From: Candidatus Poribacteria bacterium
Lineage (GTDB): Bacteria; Poribacteria; WGA-4E; WGA-3G
Assembly: GCA_022819945.1 (NCBI GenBank)
Contig: JAJEGI010000044.1
Span: 16,912-80,911, forward strand
Direction: 5' to 3'
Length of the DNA stretch: 64,000 nucleotides
Part shown: positions 36,707 to 44,925 of the stretch, in pieces
Position numbering within the stretch: position 1 is the first letter of the stretch
How the letters are laid out: every line of letters begins with the position of its first letter
Translations under genes and position numbers: made by a program
The notes under the pieces: model-generated
Database searches by the model: none
What the model was told of the DNA's origin: nothing
What the model saw: the letters and a program-made list of their open reading frames with translations, nothing else

Positions 36707-37252
36707 ATGTTTTTAACCAAGCATTGTCTATGGTGTATTGTGTTGGTGCTGGGCATCACGCTTGTCTGTGGTGGCATCAGTGGCTGCGGTAATGGCGATG
36801 ATATTGTTACCGAGACGGAGGCGGTAGAGGTCGTGGATCGCTACGACGGTGCCAGCATTTACTTTACCATCGGCGATATCATCTACGAGGGGCGTGTCGT
36901 AGAGGGTGTCTCCGCGAATGAAGTCTTGGTGACCTTGGTTGATGGCAGTGAGAGGGTCGTCAACGTTGACCACATCGGTGGCACGCTGATCGCCGATCAT
37001 CCCGATCTCGAAGCCGAGGTGGTGCTGCTGGCCGATGAGCAAAAGGGCGAGCGCATGTTTGCAGCTGTAATCGTTGGTGTCTATGATGACGGTGTGCGTA
37101 AGATCGAGTTTTACGCAGTCCATTTCCTGGAGGGCGGTTCAGAGCGACTAGACACTCGTCGTATCGTTTTCGTCTCAAAAGAAACTGCCTTTGAAGATGG
37201 TGGGTATCTTACTGTCGACGAATACATAAAGTGGTTCAACGAGCAGGAGTAG
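36707..37252 (+). CDS. lipoprotein with MFLTK-CLWC leader
   Basis: 181 residues. The leader MFLTKHCLWCIVLVLGITLVC with lipobox GISGCGN is nearly the same as in the gene at 31127, but the mature part is unrelated: a beta-rich domain (IYFTIGDIIYEGRVVEGVSANEVLVTLVDG) and an acidic C-terminal half. A fragment of the same mature domain lies at 32841-32897. GGGAG precedes the ATG. I do not recognise the family. The shared leader points to exchange of signal-peptide modules among local lipoproteins. Confidence 0.65.
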   Translation: MFLTKHCLWCIVLVLGITLVCGGISGCGNGDDIVTETEAVEVVDRYDGASIYFTIGDIIYEGRVVEGVSANEVLVTLVDGSERVVNVDHIGGTLIADHPDLEAEVVLLADEQKGERMFAAVIVGVYDDGVRKIEFYAVHFLEGGSERLDTRRIVFVSKETAFEDGGYLTVDEYIKWFNEQE

Positions 37253-37318
37253 GATTGATTATCCGCTGGTGATGATACAGCACAGTTTAGCGGAATTGCT
37301 ATTTTCGCATTATTTAAC

Positions 37319-37442
37319 CCAAGTTGCTACTCACAGGTTTTGGACGTTTCAACCTCTTTCCCCACCCCAGAGGGGTGATATTGCTTCGCGGTGAGAATAA
37401 AAAAAGTATATCAACGTCTCGCACTCCAGCGGAGTGTTATGT
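37319..37442. repeat. direct repeat copy 2 plus two palindromic repeats
   Basis: CCAAGTTGCTACTCACAGG (37319-37343) repeats the sequence at 30955. CACCCCAGAGGGGTG (37363-37377) and CACTCCAGCGGAGTG (37422-37436, followed by TTATGT) belong to the palindrome family at 30455-30760. Confidence 0.6.
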
Positions 37443-37489
37443 AAGTAAAGAGGCGGCAACTTGGGTTATAGTAAAAAAATATTTTTTTC

Positions 37490-37519
37490 TTGCAACTTTT
37501 TGAGATTTTGGTGTATAAT
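37490..37519 (+). promoter_or_regulatory. promoter of the metal-efflux operon
   Basis: TTGCAA (37490-37495), 18-bp spacer, perfect TATAAT (37514-37519), giving a leader of about 55 nt before the gene at 37579. No clear operator palindrome seen. Confidence 0.65.
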
Positions 37520-37578
37520 ACTTTGAAAGTTTTTGTTCGATTTCTATTTTCTGACGAAAAAGCGGAGTTTATTGGACA

Positions 37579-38019
37579 ATGTTGCAAAAACATCGACAGG
37601 TGCTTATCTTACTTGTGGGACTCTTGTACATCTATTCGGTGTGCCCACTCCTCTGTGCAGCTTTTGAACAAAAGTTCTGCCACGACACATCTCAAAAAGT
37701 GCTGAGTGAAGAAACCGGAACTCGTCCAACTTGCTGCCAAGCCACCAAGGCAGGTACAGCCGCTGAAGCCGAAAGTCCATCAGAAAGTGATAAATCGTGC
37801 TGCTCAAACAATTTAGAACTTGTTCTGCCAGACGACAGACAGAACACTCCCGAAGTCCGCGAGTTAATTGGACAGTCTCTGGTCTCAATTCTTCCTATCT
37901 CGACAACTTTACCTGTTGCCCCGCGGGAATCGTTCGAGATTTCTTCTATCCTTTTAGTTTCTACACTTTTTCCCGATCACCCTCTAACCCGTAGAGGGCC
38001 TCCGTTTACCCAGTGCTAA
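37579..38019 (+). CDS. Cys-pair exported protein at head of metal operon
   Basis: 146 residues. A hydrophobic N-terminal segment (VLILLVGLLYIYSVCPLLCAA) serves as signal peptide or anchor. Eight cysteines stand out: C22, C26, C34, the pairs C52-C53 and C74-C75, and the last residue, C146. The C-terminal half is Pro/Leu-rich and ends PLTRRGPPFTQC. Cys pairs fit soft-metal (Cu, Ag, Cd) binding in the periplasm, and the gene is first behind the operon promoter. I do not recognise a named family; similar small proteins occur with RND metal pumps, from memory. Confidence 0.6.
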   Translation: MLQKHRQVLILLVGLLYIYSVCPLLCAAFEQKFCHDTSQKVLSEETGTRPTCCQATKAGTAAEAESPSESDKSCCSNNLELVLPDDRQNTPEVRELIGQSLVSILPISTTLPVAPRESFEISSILLVSTLFPDHPLTRRGPPFTQC

Positions 38020-38198
38020 GTGAGTTCTACAAAGAGCTCTTTAAGCACGCCCTATCGTCGTTCCCAACACTTTTCTATATTATTTTCCGGCTTTCTTTTC
38101 TTGAAAGTTTGTACGCGGAAACTACCAATAAATCTGTAGTGCGAGGTCTTGTGTCTTGCTGCGCTACAATACTTTTTGGATGGTGTAAAGTAAAAATT

Positions 38199-39248
38199 AT
38201 GAAAATGCGTTTGTTTTTCCACATGATACTGCTCAACTGGGTATTTGTTTCTTTCGGATTTGCACAGGAGAGTTGCCCTGCTTGAAGCAACCCCGTCTTG
38301 CCGCCCAGCGGTTTGATGAGTGAAGTCAGTTTGGCTTCAACAGAGATACAACGATTTCAAGTAAATGTTAATATGTTGGTGTCCCCTGATGCACAAGGGG
38401 GGCATCTCGAATCGAGAGGACTTTCACCAACAGGTAAGGTCGTAGACGCACCTTTACATAGACACCACGTAGCGTTGAGTACTTACCGGGTGGATGTTGG
38501 ATTGCAATACCTGCTTAACGATCAATGGACGTTGCAAGCAAACATTCCGTATGCAGTCAAAAATCAGGAAGCGAGTATTGAATGGATTGATCAGGTGACT
38601 CCTGAAGATGAACAAGCCATTTTACGGAGTCGAGATATCCATCATCGAAATGAAACCTATACCGGTCTATCGGATTCAGATTTGTTCTTAGGCTATAAAA
38701 TGCGTGGACTCTTTAGACCAGGTGATGTCCTATTTGCCCGATTAGGTACAACGATCCCAACCGGTAAAACCGAAGAAAATCCGTGGAAACTTGGAGATGA
38801 AGGGATCGAACATCTCCATATCCAATTCGGGACCGGGACCTTTAACCCGCTTGCCAATTTGCGGTACAGTTTACCGCTCTACCGAGGTTTGATGGTCACT
38901 GCTTCCGCACGTGGCATGTTTCCATTCTATGAAAACAGTAAGACGTATCGAGGTCCAGTGGAGTTGAGTTATACTGCTGGCTTTACGTATCGTCTCTTTG
39001 ATTGGCTCTCGTTTAACGGAAACTATCTCGGATTTTATCAGTCCGCTGCCGCGTGGGCTGGGGAACGTGATATTAATACTGGGCTGCGTTATAGCATGGC
39101 AGCACTCGGTATGTCTATGGTAACGCTAAACGATATTTCCGTGTCTGCTAATGTTATGTTTCCGTTGACGCAAGAGACGCTTTATGATGCAGGCGATGCA
39201 ATTGAATTCGGCACTTTAGTTTCTGTGGCAACGTCTTATCCATTTTAA
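38199..39248 (+). CDS. exported beta-barrel-like protein of the metal operon, with in-frame TGA
   Basis: An open frame runs from ATG 38199 to 39248 except for one TGA at 38283-38285. Before it: a signal peptide (MKMRLFFHMILLNWVFVSFGFAQESCPA). After it: SNPVLPPSGLMSEVSLAS and about 310 residues of outer-membrane-barrel-like sequence (transporter-type, ending LVSVATSYPF). The two parts are in the same frame and read CPA-TGA-SNP, where related exported proteins have a CPxC motif, as far as I remember. So the TGA may encode selenocysteine (CxxU), or be a nonsense mutation or sequencing error. Without readthrough the mature part would lack a signal peptide; its earliest start would be TTG 38298. 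Confidence 0.6.
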
Positions 39249-39327
39249 TAGAGGAATGACTGGATTAAAAGTAGTAGGCACGTTCCACCGTGCCGTAACG
39301 TCTTATCCACTTTAATAGAGGAATAAC
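39230..39327 (+). repeat. short duplication of the upstream gene's 3' end
   Basis: A 31-nt segment at 39230-39260 (AACGTCTTATCC ... GGAATGAC) recurs at 39297-39327 with two mismatches. Between them is a GGCACG/CGTGCC hairpin (39277-39294). Confidence 0.65.
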
Positions 39328-39363
39328 GCTGAATAACCAGTCAGTGAAAAAAAGGAGAAAAAC

Positions 39364-39999
39364 ATGAAAACGAAATTGACGCGGCGAATCGTCGCATCTT
39401 TCTTGGTAATCACAGTCGTGCTACTGTTCTCAATCTTTTCGATTAATGCGGAGGACGCGCACAAAAAGCAGGGAGGCCATCAACACGAACACGGCGAGCA
39501 CGCAGCTGCTAATGACAAGGTGCGTTGCACAGTTGATGGTATGATGATGAAGCCTGCAGCAATGATCAAGGTTGAACAGGACGGAAAAGCCTACTATTTC
39601 TGCAGCGAAATGCAGGCAAAAATGTTCAAGGAAAATCCAGATAAGTTCCTCCAAACAATTTCAGTAGGGAATTTGACATTTGATCTCAATGTGCTAACGA
39701 CAGATGCGTACAAGATGATGATGTCTCACATGGGAATGGGGGGCATGGTAAAAGCGGATGAGATTAAAGGGAAGACGCACTATATTAGTGTGTATCCGAC
39801 CCAAGATCACGCCGAGATTGCGTTAGGTGATGTTAAAGTCGCTATTCAGGTTACCAACACCGAAGGCGAAACGCGGATGGCATTGCTGAAATATAGCAAA
39901 ATGACACACACTTATGCTGGGTTCATTGTTATGCCAAAGGGTGAAGAACATGAGGTTCGGATTCGCGTAACAAGTCCGGCTGTCAAGATTTCGCTTTAG
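39364..39999 (+). CDS. exported YHS-domain metal-binding protein
   Basis: 211 residues. Signal peptide (IVASFLVITVVLLFSIFSINAE), a His-rich segment (HQHEHGEH, 39-46), and a YHS domain with C55, the Met cluster M60-M62 and C80 (CTVDGMMM ... AYYFCSEMQ), a typical heavy-metal site. A C-terminal beta-domain (about 95-211) contains more Met/His (MMMSHMGMGGM) and resembles periplasmic metal-binding partner proteins of efflux pumps. AAGGAGA before the ATG. Probably hands Cu/Ag to the pump; metal identity is inferred. Confidence 0.85.
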   Translation: MKTKLTRRIVASFLVITVVLLFSIFSINAEDAHKKQGGHQHEHGEHAAANDKVRCTVDGMMMKPAAMIKVEQDGKAYYFCSEMQAKMFKENPDKFLQTISVGNLTFDLNVLTTDAYKMMMSHMGMGGMVKADEIKGKTHYISVYPTQDHAEIALGDVKVAIQVTNTEGETRMALLKYSKMTHTYAGFIVMPKGEEHEVRIRVTSPAVKISL

Positions 40000-40091
40000 T
40001 CTCATCAAATTCAGTGGAGCGCGTTCTGAGCGCAATACCTTCAAGCGAAGGAAACTCCGAACGCTGCTCCTCTCCCGTCAAGGAGACGACA

Positions 40092-41435
40092 ATGCGTGCA
40101 GTTAGTTTATTATACCAAATGGCATTGGTTGTTATCGGAAGCGTTCTGGTGCTAAGAGGAGCACACGGGATGACCGAAAAAGCATCAACACCAGATCAAA
40201 CCACCGATGTAACAACGCTATTTGCCGAAACGCTTGAGCTGCCACGTCTCATTCAGGTTGCCGTTGCGCGGAGCCCAAAAGTCAGAGCCGCGAAAGCGCG
40301 GTGGCAGGCAACAATTGAACAGTATCCGCAAGTAACGGCATTGCCCGATCCGATGTTCATGTACAACTACTATGCGCGAAGCGTGGAGACACGGGTCGGA
40401 CCTCAACGCCATCGGCTTAGCTTTTCGCAAACATTTCCGTATCCCGGTACCCTTGATGCAGCCGGAGAGGTCGTCAAAAAGGCGATTGAGATTGCGCGTG
40501 TGAAGCATGAACAGGTGATACGTGATCTCATTGTTGAACTAAAACTGAGTTACCACGAATTGGCGTATCTCCAACGCGCAGTCGAATTAACGAGACAAAA
40601 TCACGAACTGATCGCTTCTATTCTCGCGATTGCCACGGCACGCTATGCCGAAGGGAAAGCAACACTCAATGATGTCCTGAAGGCACAAAGCCAGCTTGCA
40701 CAGTTGGAATATGATCTCGTCCTGTTGGCGGAATTACAACGCGTTGAACATGCGAACATCAATGGGATTTTGTCTATCCCTTCATCAACACTACTGGGGG
40801 TAACCGTCGCTGTGCCTTATGCCCCACTTGACGTGACGTTAGCCGATGTGGAGAAACAGGCATTATCAAAGCGACAGGAGTTGCGAATTGCAGCATTGAA
40901 CGTTGAGAAAGCTACCGAAAAAATTGCACTGGCGGAACTCCAGACCAAGCCGATGCTTAAGTTCGATTTAATGGCAATAGAAACGGGTAAAGCGTTGATG
41001 ATAGACGCACCCGACAGTGGTAAAGATCCGTTTACCATCGGTTTTGGTGTGACAATTCCGTGGTCGAGTCTGAAGAACAGTAGCAAAGTGCGTGAGGCTC
41101 AGCAAAACCGTGAGGCTTCTACGGAGAACAAGCGCGCCTTGGAAGATGAAACCGAAGTGGCTCTTCGGAAGATTTATTTTCGTCTCGAAAACGCGCGACG
41201 GCTCGTCGAACTCTATGAGACCACGCTCATTCCACAAGCGGGTGCTGCGATTGAAGTCGCTGAGACGTGGCATCAGGAAGGTCCCAAGAGCATTGCGGGG
41301 TTTCTTGAGACACAGAGTGTTTGGTTAAATTTTAATCTCGCTCGCCTCCGCGCGATTGCAGATTATCAACAGAATGTCGCTCGGTTGGAGCAGCTCGTTG
41401 GAGGGAAAATCGATGATTTACGTCCTACGCAGTAG
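40092..41435 (+). CDS. TolC-family outer-membrane efflux protein
   Basis: 447 residues from ATG 40092, preferred because AAGGAGA precedes it and a signal segment (LLYQMALVVIGSVLVLRGAHG) follows; the frame opens 78 bases earlier without such signals. Two tandem TolC repeats of long helices and strands are visible (LPRLIQVAVARSPKVRAAKARW; RLSFSQTFPYPGTLDAAGEVV; LADVEKQALSKRQELRIAAL). Forms trimeric exit ducts for RND pumps. It overlaps the next TolC-type gene by 23 bases, so they are co-translated. Confidence 0.9.
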   Translation: MRAVSLLYQMALVVIGSVLVLRGAHGMTEKASTPDQTTDVTTLFAETLELPRLIQVAVARSPKVRAAKARWQATIEQYPQVTALPDPMFMYNYYARSVETRVGPQRHRLSFSQTFPYPGTLDAAGEVVKKAIEIARVKHEQVIRDLIVELKLSYHELAYLQRAVELTRQNHELIASILAIATARYAEGKATLNDVLKAQSQLAQLEYDLVLLAELQRVEHANINGILSIPSSTLLGVTVAVPYAPLDVTLADVEKQALSKRQELRIAALNVEKATEKIALAELQTKPMLKFDLMAIETGKALMIDAPDSGKDPFTIGFGVTIPWSSLKNSSKVREAQQNREASTENKRALEDETEVALRKIYFRLENARRLVELYETTLIPQAGAAIEVAETWHQEGPKSIAGFLETQSVWLNFNLARLRAIADYQQNVARLEQLVGGKIDDLRPTQ

Positions 41436-43029
41436 AAACAAATTACAAGGCCTATTTACCGCTGTGACACTGTCCATCAGTCTCATAATTCTCACTGTTC
41501 TGGCCGGTGGGTGTGCAAGTCGTCGACTGGAGACGTACCAAGAATTGCGTAGCACTGAGGTGCAACCACCGGCGTATTACTATACGGAAATAGAGAAAAA
41601 GGTTACCGATACTAAAAGCGAACCGTCTGTAGAACCAGATCCGTTCCTCAGTGAGATTGAAGAAAAGGTCCTGAAATACCAAAAACAGTGGCAAGCGCAA
41701 TTAGAAAGTGAAACACCGATACCAAATCTATTTTACGATTTTTCAACAGACACCCTGAAAACTTATCGGCAATTGGCGGCGTCCCCTGAAGCAGCAAAAA
41801 CCCGGTTGACTCAACCTATTGTGTTGGATCTCCTTGTGGCGTTTGGATACGAATGGAACCCAGGTTTGAAGTCTGCCCGCGAAAAAATTCGGGCGGTGCT
41901 GGCGCAGTATCCGCAAGCTGCTTACTTAGAGAATGTGTTGCGTCAGTATAACGCTTTCACAAAACAACTTGATACGAAAGTTGGACCGATGCACCATAAA
42001 GAGATGATGGCAATGAAATTTCCGTTCCCGGACACCTTAGCGTTGAAAGGGCAGATCATCACTGAAGATGTGCTAATCGCGGAAAAAGAATTTGAAATCG
42101 CCCTACGAAATCTGGTGACCGAAATCAAGTTAGCTTATTACGATTATCTCTTTGTTGTTGAAGCAACCCGTATTAACGAAGAAAACCAAAAACTACTACA
42201 GCAGATGATTGCGATCGCCCAAGCGAAGTTTCGTGTCGGACAAGGCAAATATTCAAACGTCATTACGGCACAAGTGGAGTTATCGAAATTAGCAGAGGCG
42301 ATTATTACGCTTGAACAACAGCGCGAAACTATCATTGCGCGCCTTAATACGTTGTTGAACGCTTCTGTGGATTTGCCGTTAGGGGCTCCTGTGCCAATTG
42401 AAGAAGAACGCGTTACGCTTACTTTAGTCGACCTGTATGAATTAGCGGTTGAGAAACGTCAGGAAATCCAAAAACAGAAGTTGGCAATCAGTAAGATGAA
42501 TTTGATGGTGGAAATGGCGAAACAAATGACGTATCCTGATCCGACCCTCGGTGTGAGTTATTTTGAAAACCGGGCGATGGCGGACTTAAAACACACGAAA
42601 AAGATGCCGATGACCTTTTCCACACAACGGACATTGAATCCAGCAAATTCAGCATGGTTCGGACACCGAAATTCATATATCCACGAAATGGATGTAAGAA
42701 TAGAAGCGATGACGCATAAGATTGCAGAACTTGAGAGCAATCTCCGCTTTGTTGTGAAGAAACACCATTTTGGAATGGAGACCGCAAACCGAAGTATTCG
42801 CCTTTATCGTCAAACACTGCTGCCACAAGCACGGCAGGCGTTGGATGCCGCGAATACAGCCTATCAGGCAGCACAAATTGATTTTTTGAGTTTCCTTGAT
42901 GCGCAACGGACTTTATTAAAATTGAAGATTGAGGAACAGCGGGCATTGCGCGATTATCGCCAACATCTCGCACAGTTGGAGCAGGCAGTTGGCGTGATAT
43001 TGCCGAAACAACCACTGACCGAAGAATAA
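41413..43029 (+). CDS. TolC-family outer-membrane lipoprotein
   Basis: 538 residues from ATG 41413 (GGAGGG upstream), with lipobox VLAGGCAS, so lipid-anchored like CusC. An N-terminal extension of about 100 charged residues precedes two TolC repeats (VLDLLVAFGYEWNPGLKSAREKIRAVLAQYPQ region; MKFPFPDTLALKGQII; LYELAVEKRQEIQKQKL). Having two TolC-type genes side by side, one lipidated and one not, is unusual: the trimer may be mixed or each may serve a different inner complex. Confidence 0.88.
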   Translation: MIYVLRSRNKLQGLFTAVTLSISLIILTVLAGGCASRRLETYQELRSTEVQPPAYYYTEIEKKVTDTKSEPSVEPDPFLSEIEEKVLKYQKQWQAQLESETPIPNLFYDFSTDTLKTYRQLAASPEAAKTRLTQPIVLDLLVAFGYEWNPGLKSAREKIRAVLAQYPQAAYLENVLRQYNAFTKQLDTKVGPMHHKEMMAMKFPFPDTLALKGQIITEDVLIAEKEFEIALRNLVTEIKLAYYDYLFVVEATRINEENQKLLQQMIAIAQAKFRVGQGKYSNVITAQVELSKLAEAIITLEQQRETIIARLNTLLNASVDLPLGAPVPIEEERVTLTLVDLYELAVEKRQEIQKQKLAISKMNLMVEMAKQMTYPDPTLGVSYFENRAMADLKHTKKMPMTFSTQRTLNPANSAWFGHRNSYIHEMDVRIEAMTHKIAELESNLRFVVKKHHFGMETANRSIRLYRQTLLPQARQALDAANTAYQAAQIDFLSFLDAQRTLLKLKIEEQRALRDYRQHLAQLEQAVGVILPKQPLTEE

Positions 43030-43054
43030 CCTTTTCTTGTAAGGAGTTCACAAG

Positions 43055-44836
43055 ATGCCTAAAAATTTCTGCTTCCCAATTATACTGATAATCACCTTGC
43101 TTTTCATATTCGGCTGTGGTCAGCAAGAGAAATCTGAGCGTGAAAAACGTGAAACAGTATCGGAGGATACATCAGGCATGGATATGGATGAACACGCTGA
43201 TCATGACCATGCCCCAGTGATGGCATCCTCAGATGCGGCAAAAACAATTCGCTACTGGACGTGCGTTATGCACCCTACGGTTAAAATGCCGGAACCGGGG
43301 AGTTGTCCCGTTTGTAAGATGGATTTAATCCCTATTTACGAAGGTTCAGGGTTGGAACTAACTGAGCAACAGAAGGCACTGATTCCAGTCCGCACTGAAC
43401 TTATCGCTTTCCGCGAAGTTTCGCGTGAAATCCGAACCGTCGGTGTTTTGGATTATAATGAGACACGGATAGCTTATGCTTCGACACGAATTTCTGGGTG
43501 GATTGAAGACTTGCACATCGATTTCACAGGTATCAAAGTACGTAAAGGTGACGAACTTTTGTCTATCTACAGCCCGGAGTTGGTCACGGCGCAAGAAGAA
43601 TATTTGACGGCACTTAAAAGTATTGAGGAACTTCAAAACACGGAATATGTGGAGCTGCGTAAATCGGTTGAACGGACAGTTACCGCTGCAAAATCTAAAC
43701 TGGAATTGTCTGGGTTAACCTTAAGTCAGATTGAGGCTATCCGCGACCGCGGAGAAGTCAGCACGACTTTGCCGCTATATGCACCGATAGCTGGCACTGT
43801 GGTCCACATGAACGTGGGACAGGGGCAACATGTGAACAAGGGTATGAATCTTTACCGCATTGCGGATCTCAGTAGTTTATGGATTATGGCAGACGTTTAC
43901 GAATATGAACTCCCGTGGATTTACATGGGACAAGCGGTCGAAATTACTGCGCAATCGATGCCTGGGCTAACGTTTCCCGGCGAAGTCACCTACATTTATC
44001 CATTCTTTGACACGCAAACGCGAACCCAGAAAGTCCAAATAGAAGTCGCCAATCCGACTGGACGGCTTCGTCCAGGGATGTATGTAACACTAGAAATAAA
44101 ACCGACACTTGCAGAAATCTATACCGATGTTGCGGTATCTGCGTCGGGGGCTGAAACAGAGGGGAAGTGGGCATGCCCGATGCATCCGAAAGAGCAGTCT
44201 GATGAATTCGGTGAATGCTCCATTTGTGGTATGGATCTCGTCGAAAAAGCGGAAGCACCCGCCGAGGCAGCATCTGTGTGGACGTGTCCGATGCATCCAG
44301 AAGTGCGGGCTGAGGAATTTGGAGAATGCTCTATCTGTGGTATGGATCTCGTCGAAAAACAGCCAGCAGCACATTCCCACACGCACGAGCTGCCAACTTC
44401 ACCTACAATCCAAGCAGATCAGCCGCCCCTGATTTTCAAATATGTGTGTCCTGACCATCCTGATACGTATGCGACCGCGCCGGGGGTGTGTCCACATGAT
44501 GGAAAACCTCTCCGTATGACGGGTGAGGTCTTAACTGTTCCCAAGACTGCCGTCATTGATACCGGTTTACGGAAAATCGTCTTCGTGGATCGTGGCGAAT
44601 CAGGTTATGAACAAGTCGAAATTGAGGTAGGACCCGAAGCCTGGGGTACATCGGACGACTCAGAGACCAAACGCCGATACTATCCGATTGTTAGTGGACT
44701 TACACCTGGCGATAGGGTTGTCACCCATGGCAACTTCCTGATAGATTCACAGACGCAATTAACAGGCTCCGCTTCAGGTGCCTATGGCGGGGCACTCGGT
44801 AGTGAAGAATCGGCAGCTCCTGTTCATCAACATTAA
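43055..44836 (+). CDS. cusB: CusB-like RND adaptor with four heavy-metal modules
   Basis: 593 residues, lipobox FIFGCGQ. The membrane-fusion core (about 95-360: barrel-sandwich ATTLPLYAPIAGTVVHMNVGQG, beta-barrel) links pump and TolC. One CxxH...CxxC heavy-metal binding module sits at the N-terminus (C70, H73, C84, C87). Three more (C374/H377/C388/C391; C411/H414/C425/C428; C465/H468/C479) are inserted between the beta-barrel and the C-terminal membrane-proximal domain. The last lacks the fourth Cys (CPHDGKPL). Such modules bind Cu/Ag or Zn and deliver ions to the pump. AAGGAG before the ATG. Confidence 0.93.
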   Translation: MPKNFCFPIILIITLLFIFGCGQQEKSEREKRETVSEDTSGMDMDEHADHDHAPVMASSDAAKTIRYWTCVMHPTVKMPEPGSCPVCKMDLIPIYEGSGLELTEQQKALIPVRTELIAFREVSREIRTVGVLDYNETRIAYASTRISGWIEDLHIDFTGIKVRKGDELLSIYSPELVTAQEEYLTALKSIEELQNTEYVELRKSVERTVTAAKSKLELSGLTLSQIEAIRDRGEVSTTLPLYAPIAGTVVHMNVGQGQHVNKGMNLYRIADLSSLWIMADVYEYELPWIYMGQAVEITAQSMPGLTFPGEVTYIYPFFDTQTRTQKVQIEVANPTGRLRPGMYVTLEIKPTLAEIYTDVAVSASGAETEGKWACPMHPKEQSDEFGECSICGMDLVEKAEAPAEAASVWTCPMHPEVRAEEFGECSICGMDLVEKQPAAHSHTHELPTSPTIQADQPPLIFKYVCPDHPDTYATAPGVCPHDGKPLRMTGEVLTVPKTAVIDTGLRKIVFVDRGESGYEQVEIEVGPEAWGTSDDSETKRRYYPIVSGLTPGDRVVTHGNFLIDSQTQLTGSASGAYGGALGSEESAAPVHQH

Positions 44837-44925
44837 CCTACAGATTCCGTTAACTTTCGGTCTGAAGTTGTAAGCACACATCGTTCCGAAAAGAAGATTG
44901 CACTAACACATGTAGTGAGAGAAAA

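Noticed and set aside
38013..38198. Upstream part of the open frame before the CPA-TGA protein
   Set aside because: No ribosome site and no signal-like sequence until ATG 38199; taken as non-coding spacer.
38283..38285. TGA read as Trp or other sense codon by an alternative genetic code
   Set aside because: Many other genes in the window end in TGA (for example ggt, 31963, 32818), so the code is standard.
42488..43126. 212-codon minus-strand frame
   Set aside because: Antisense to the TolC-type lipoprotein gene; composition looks random.
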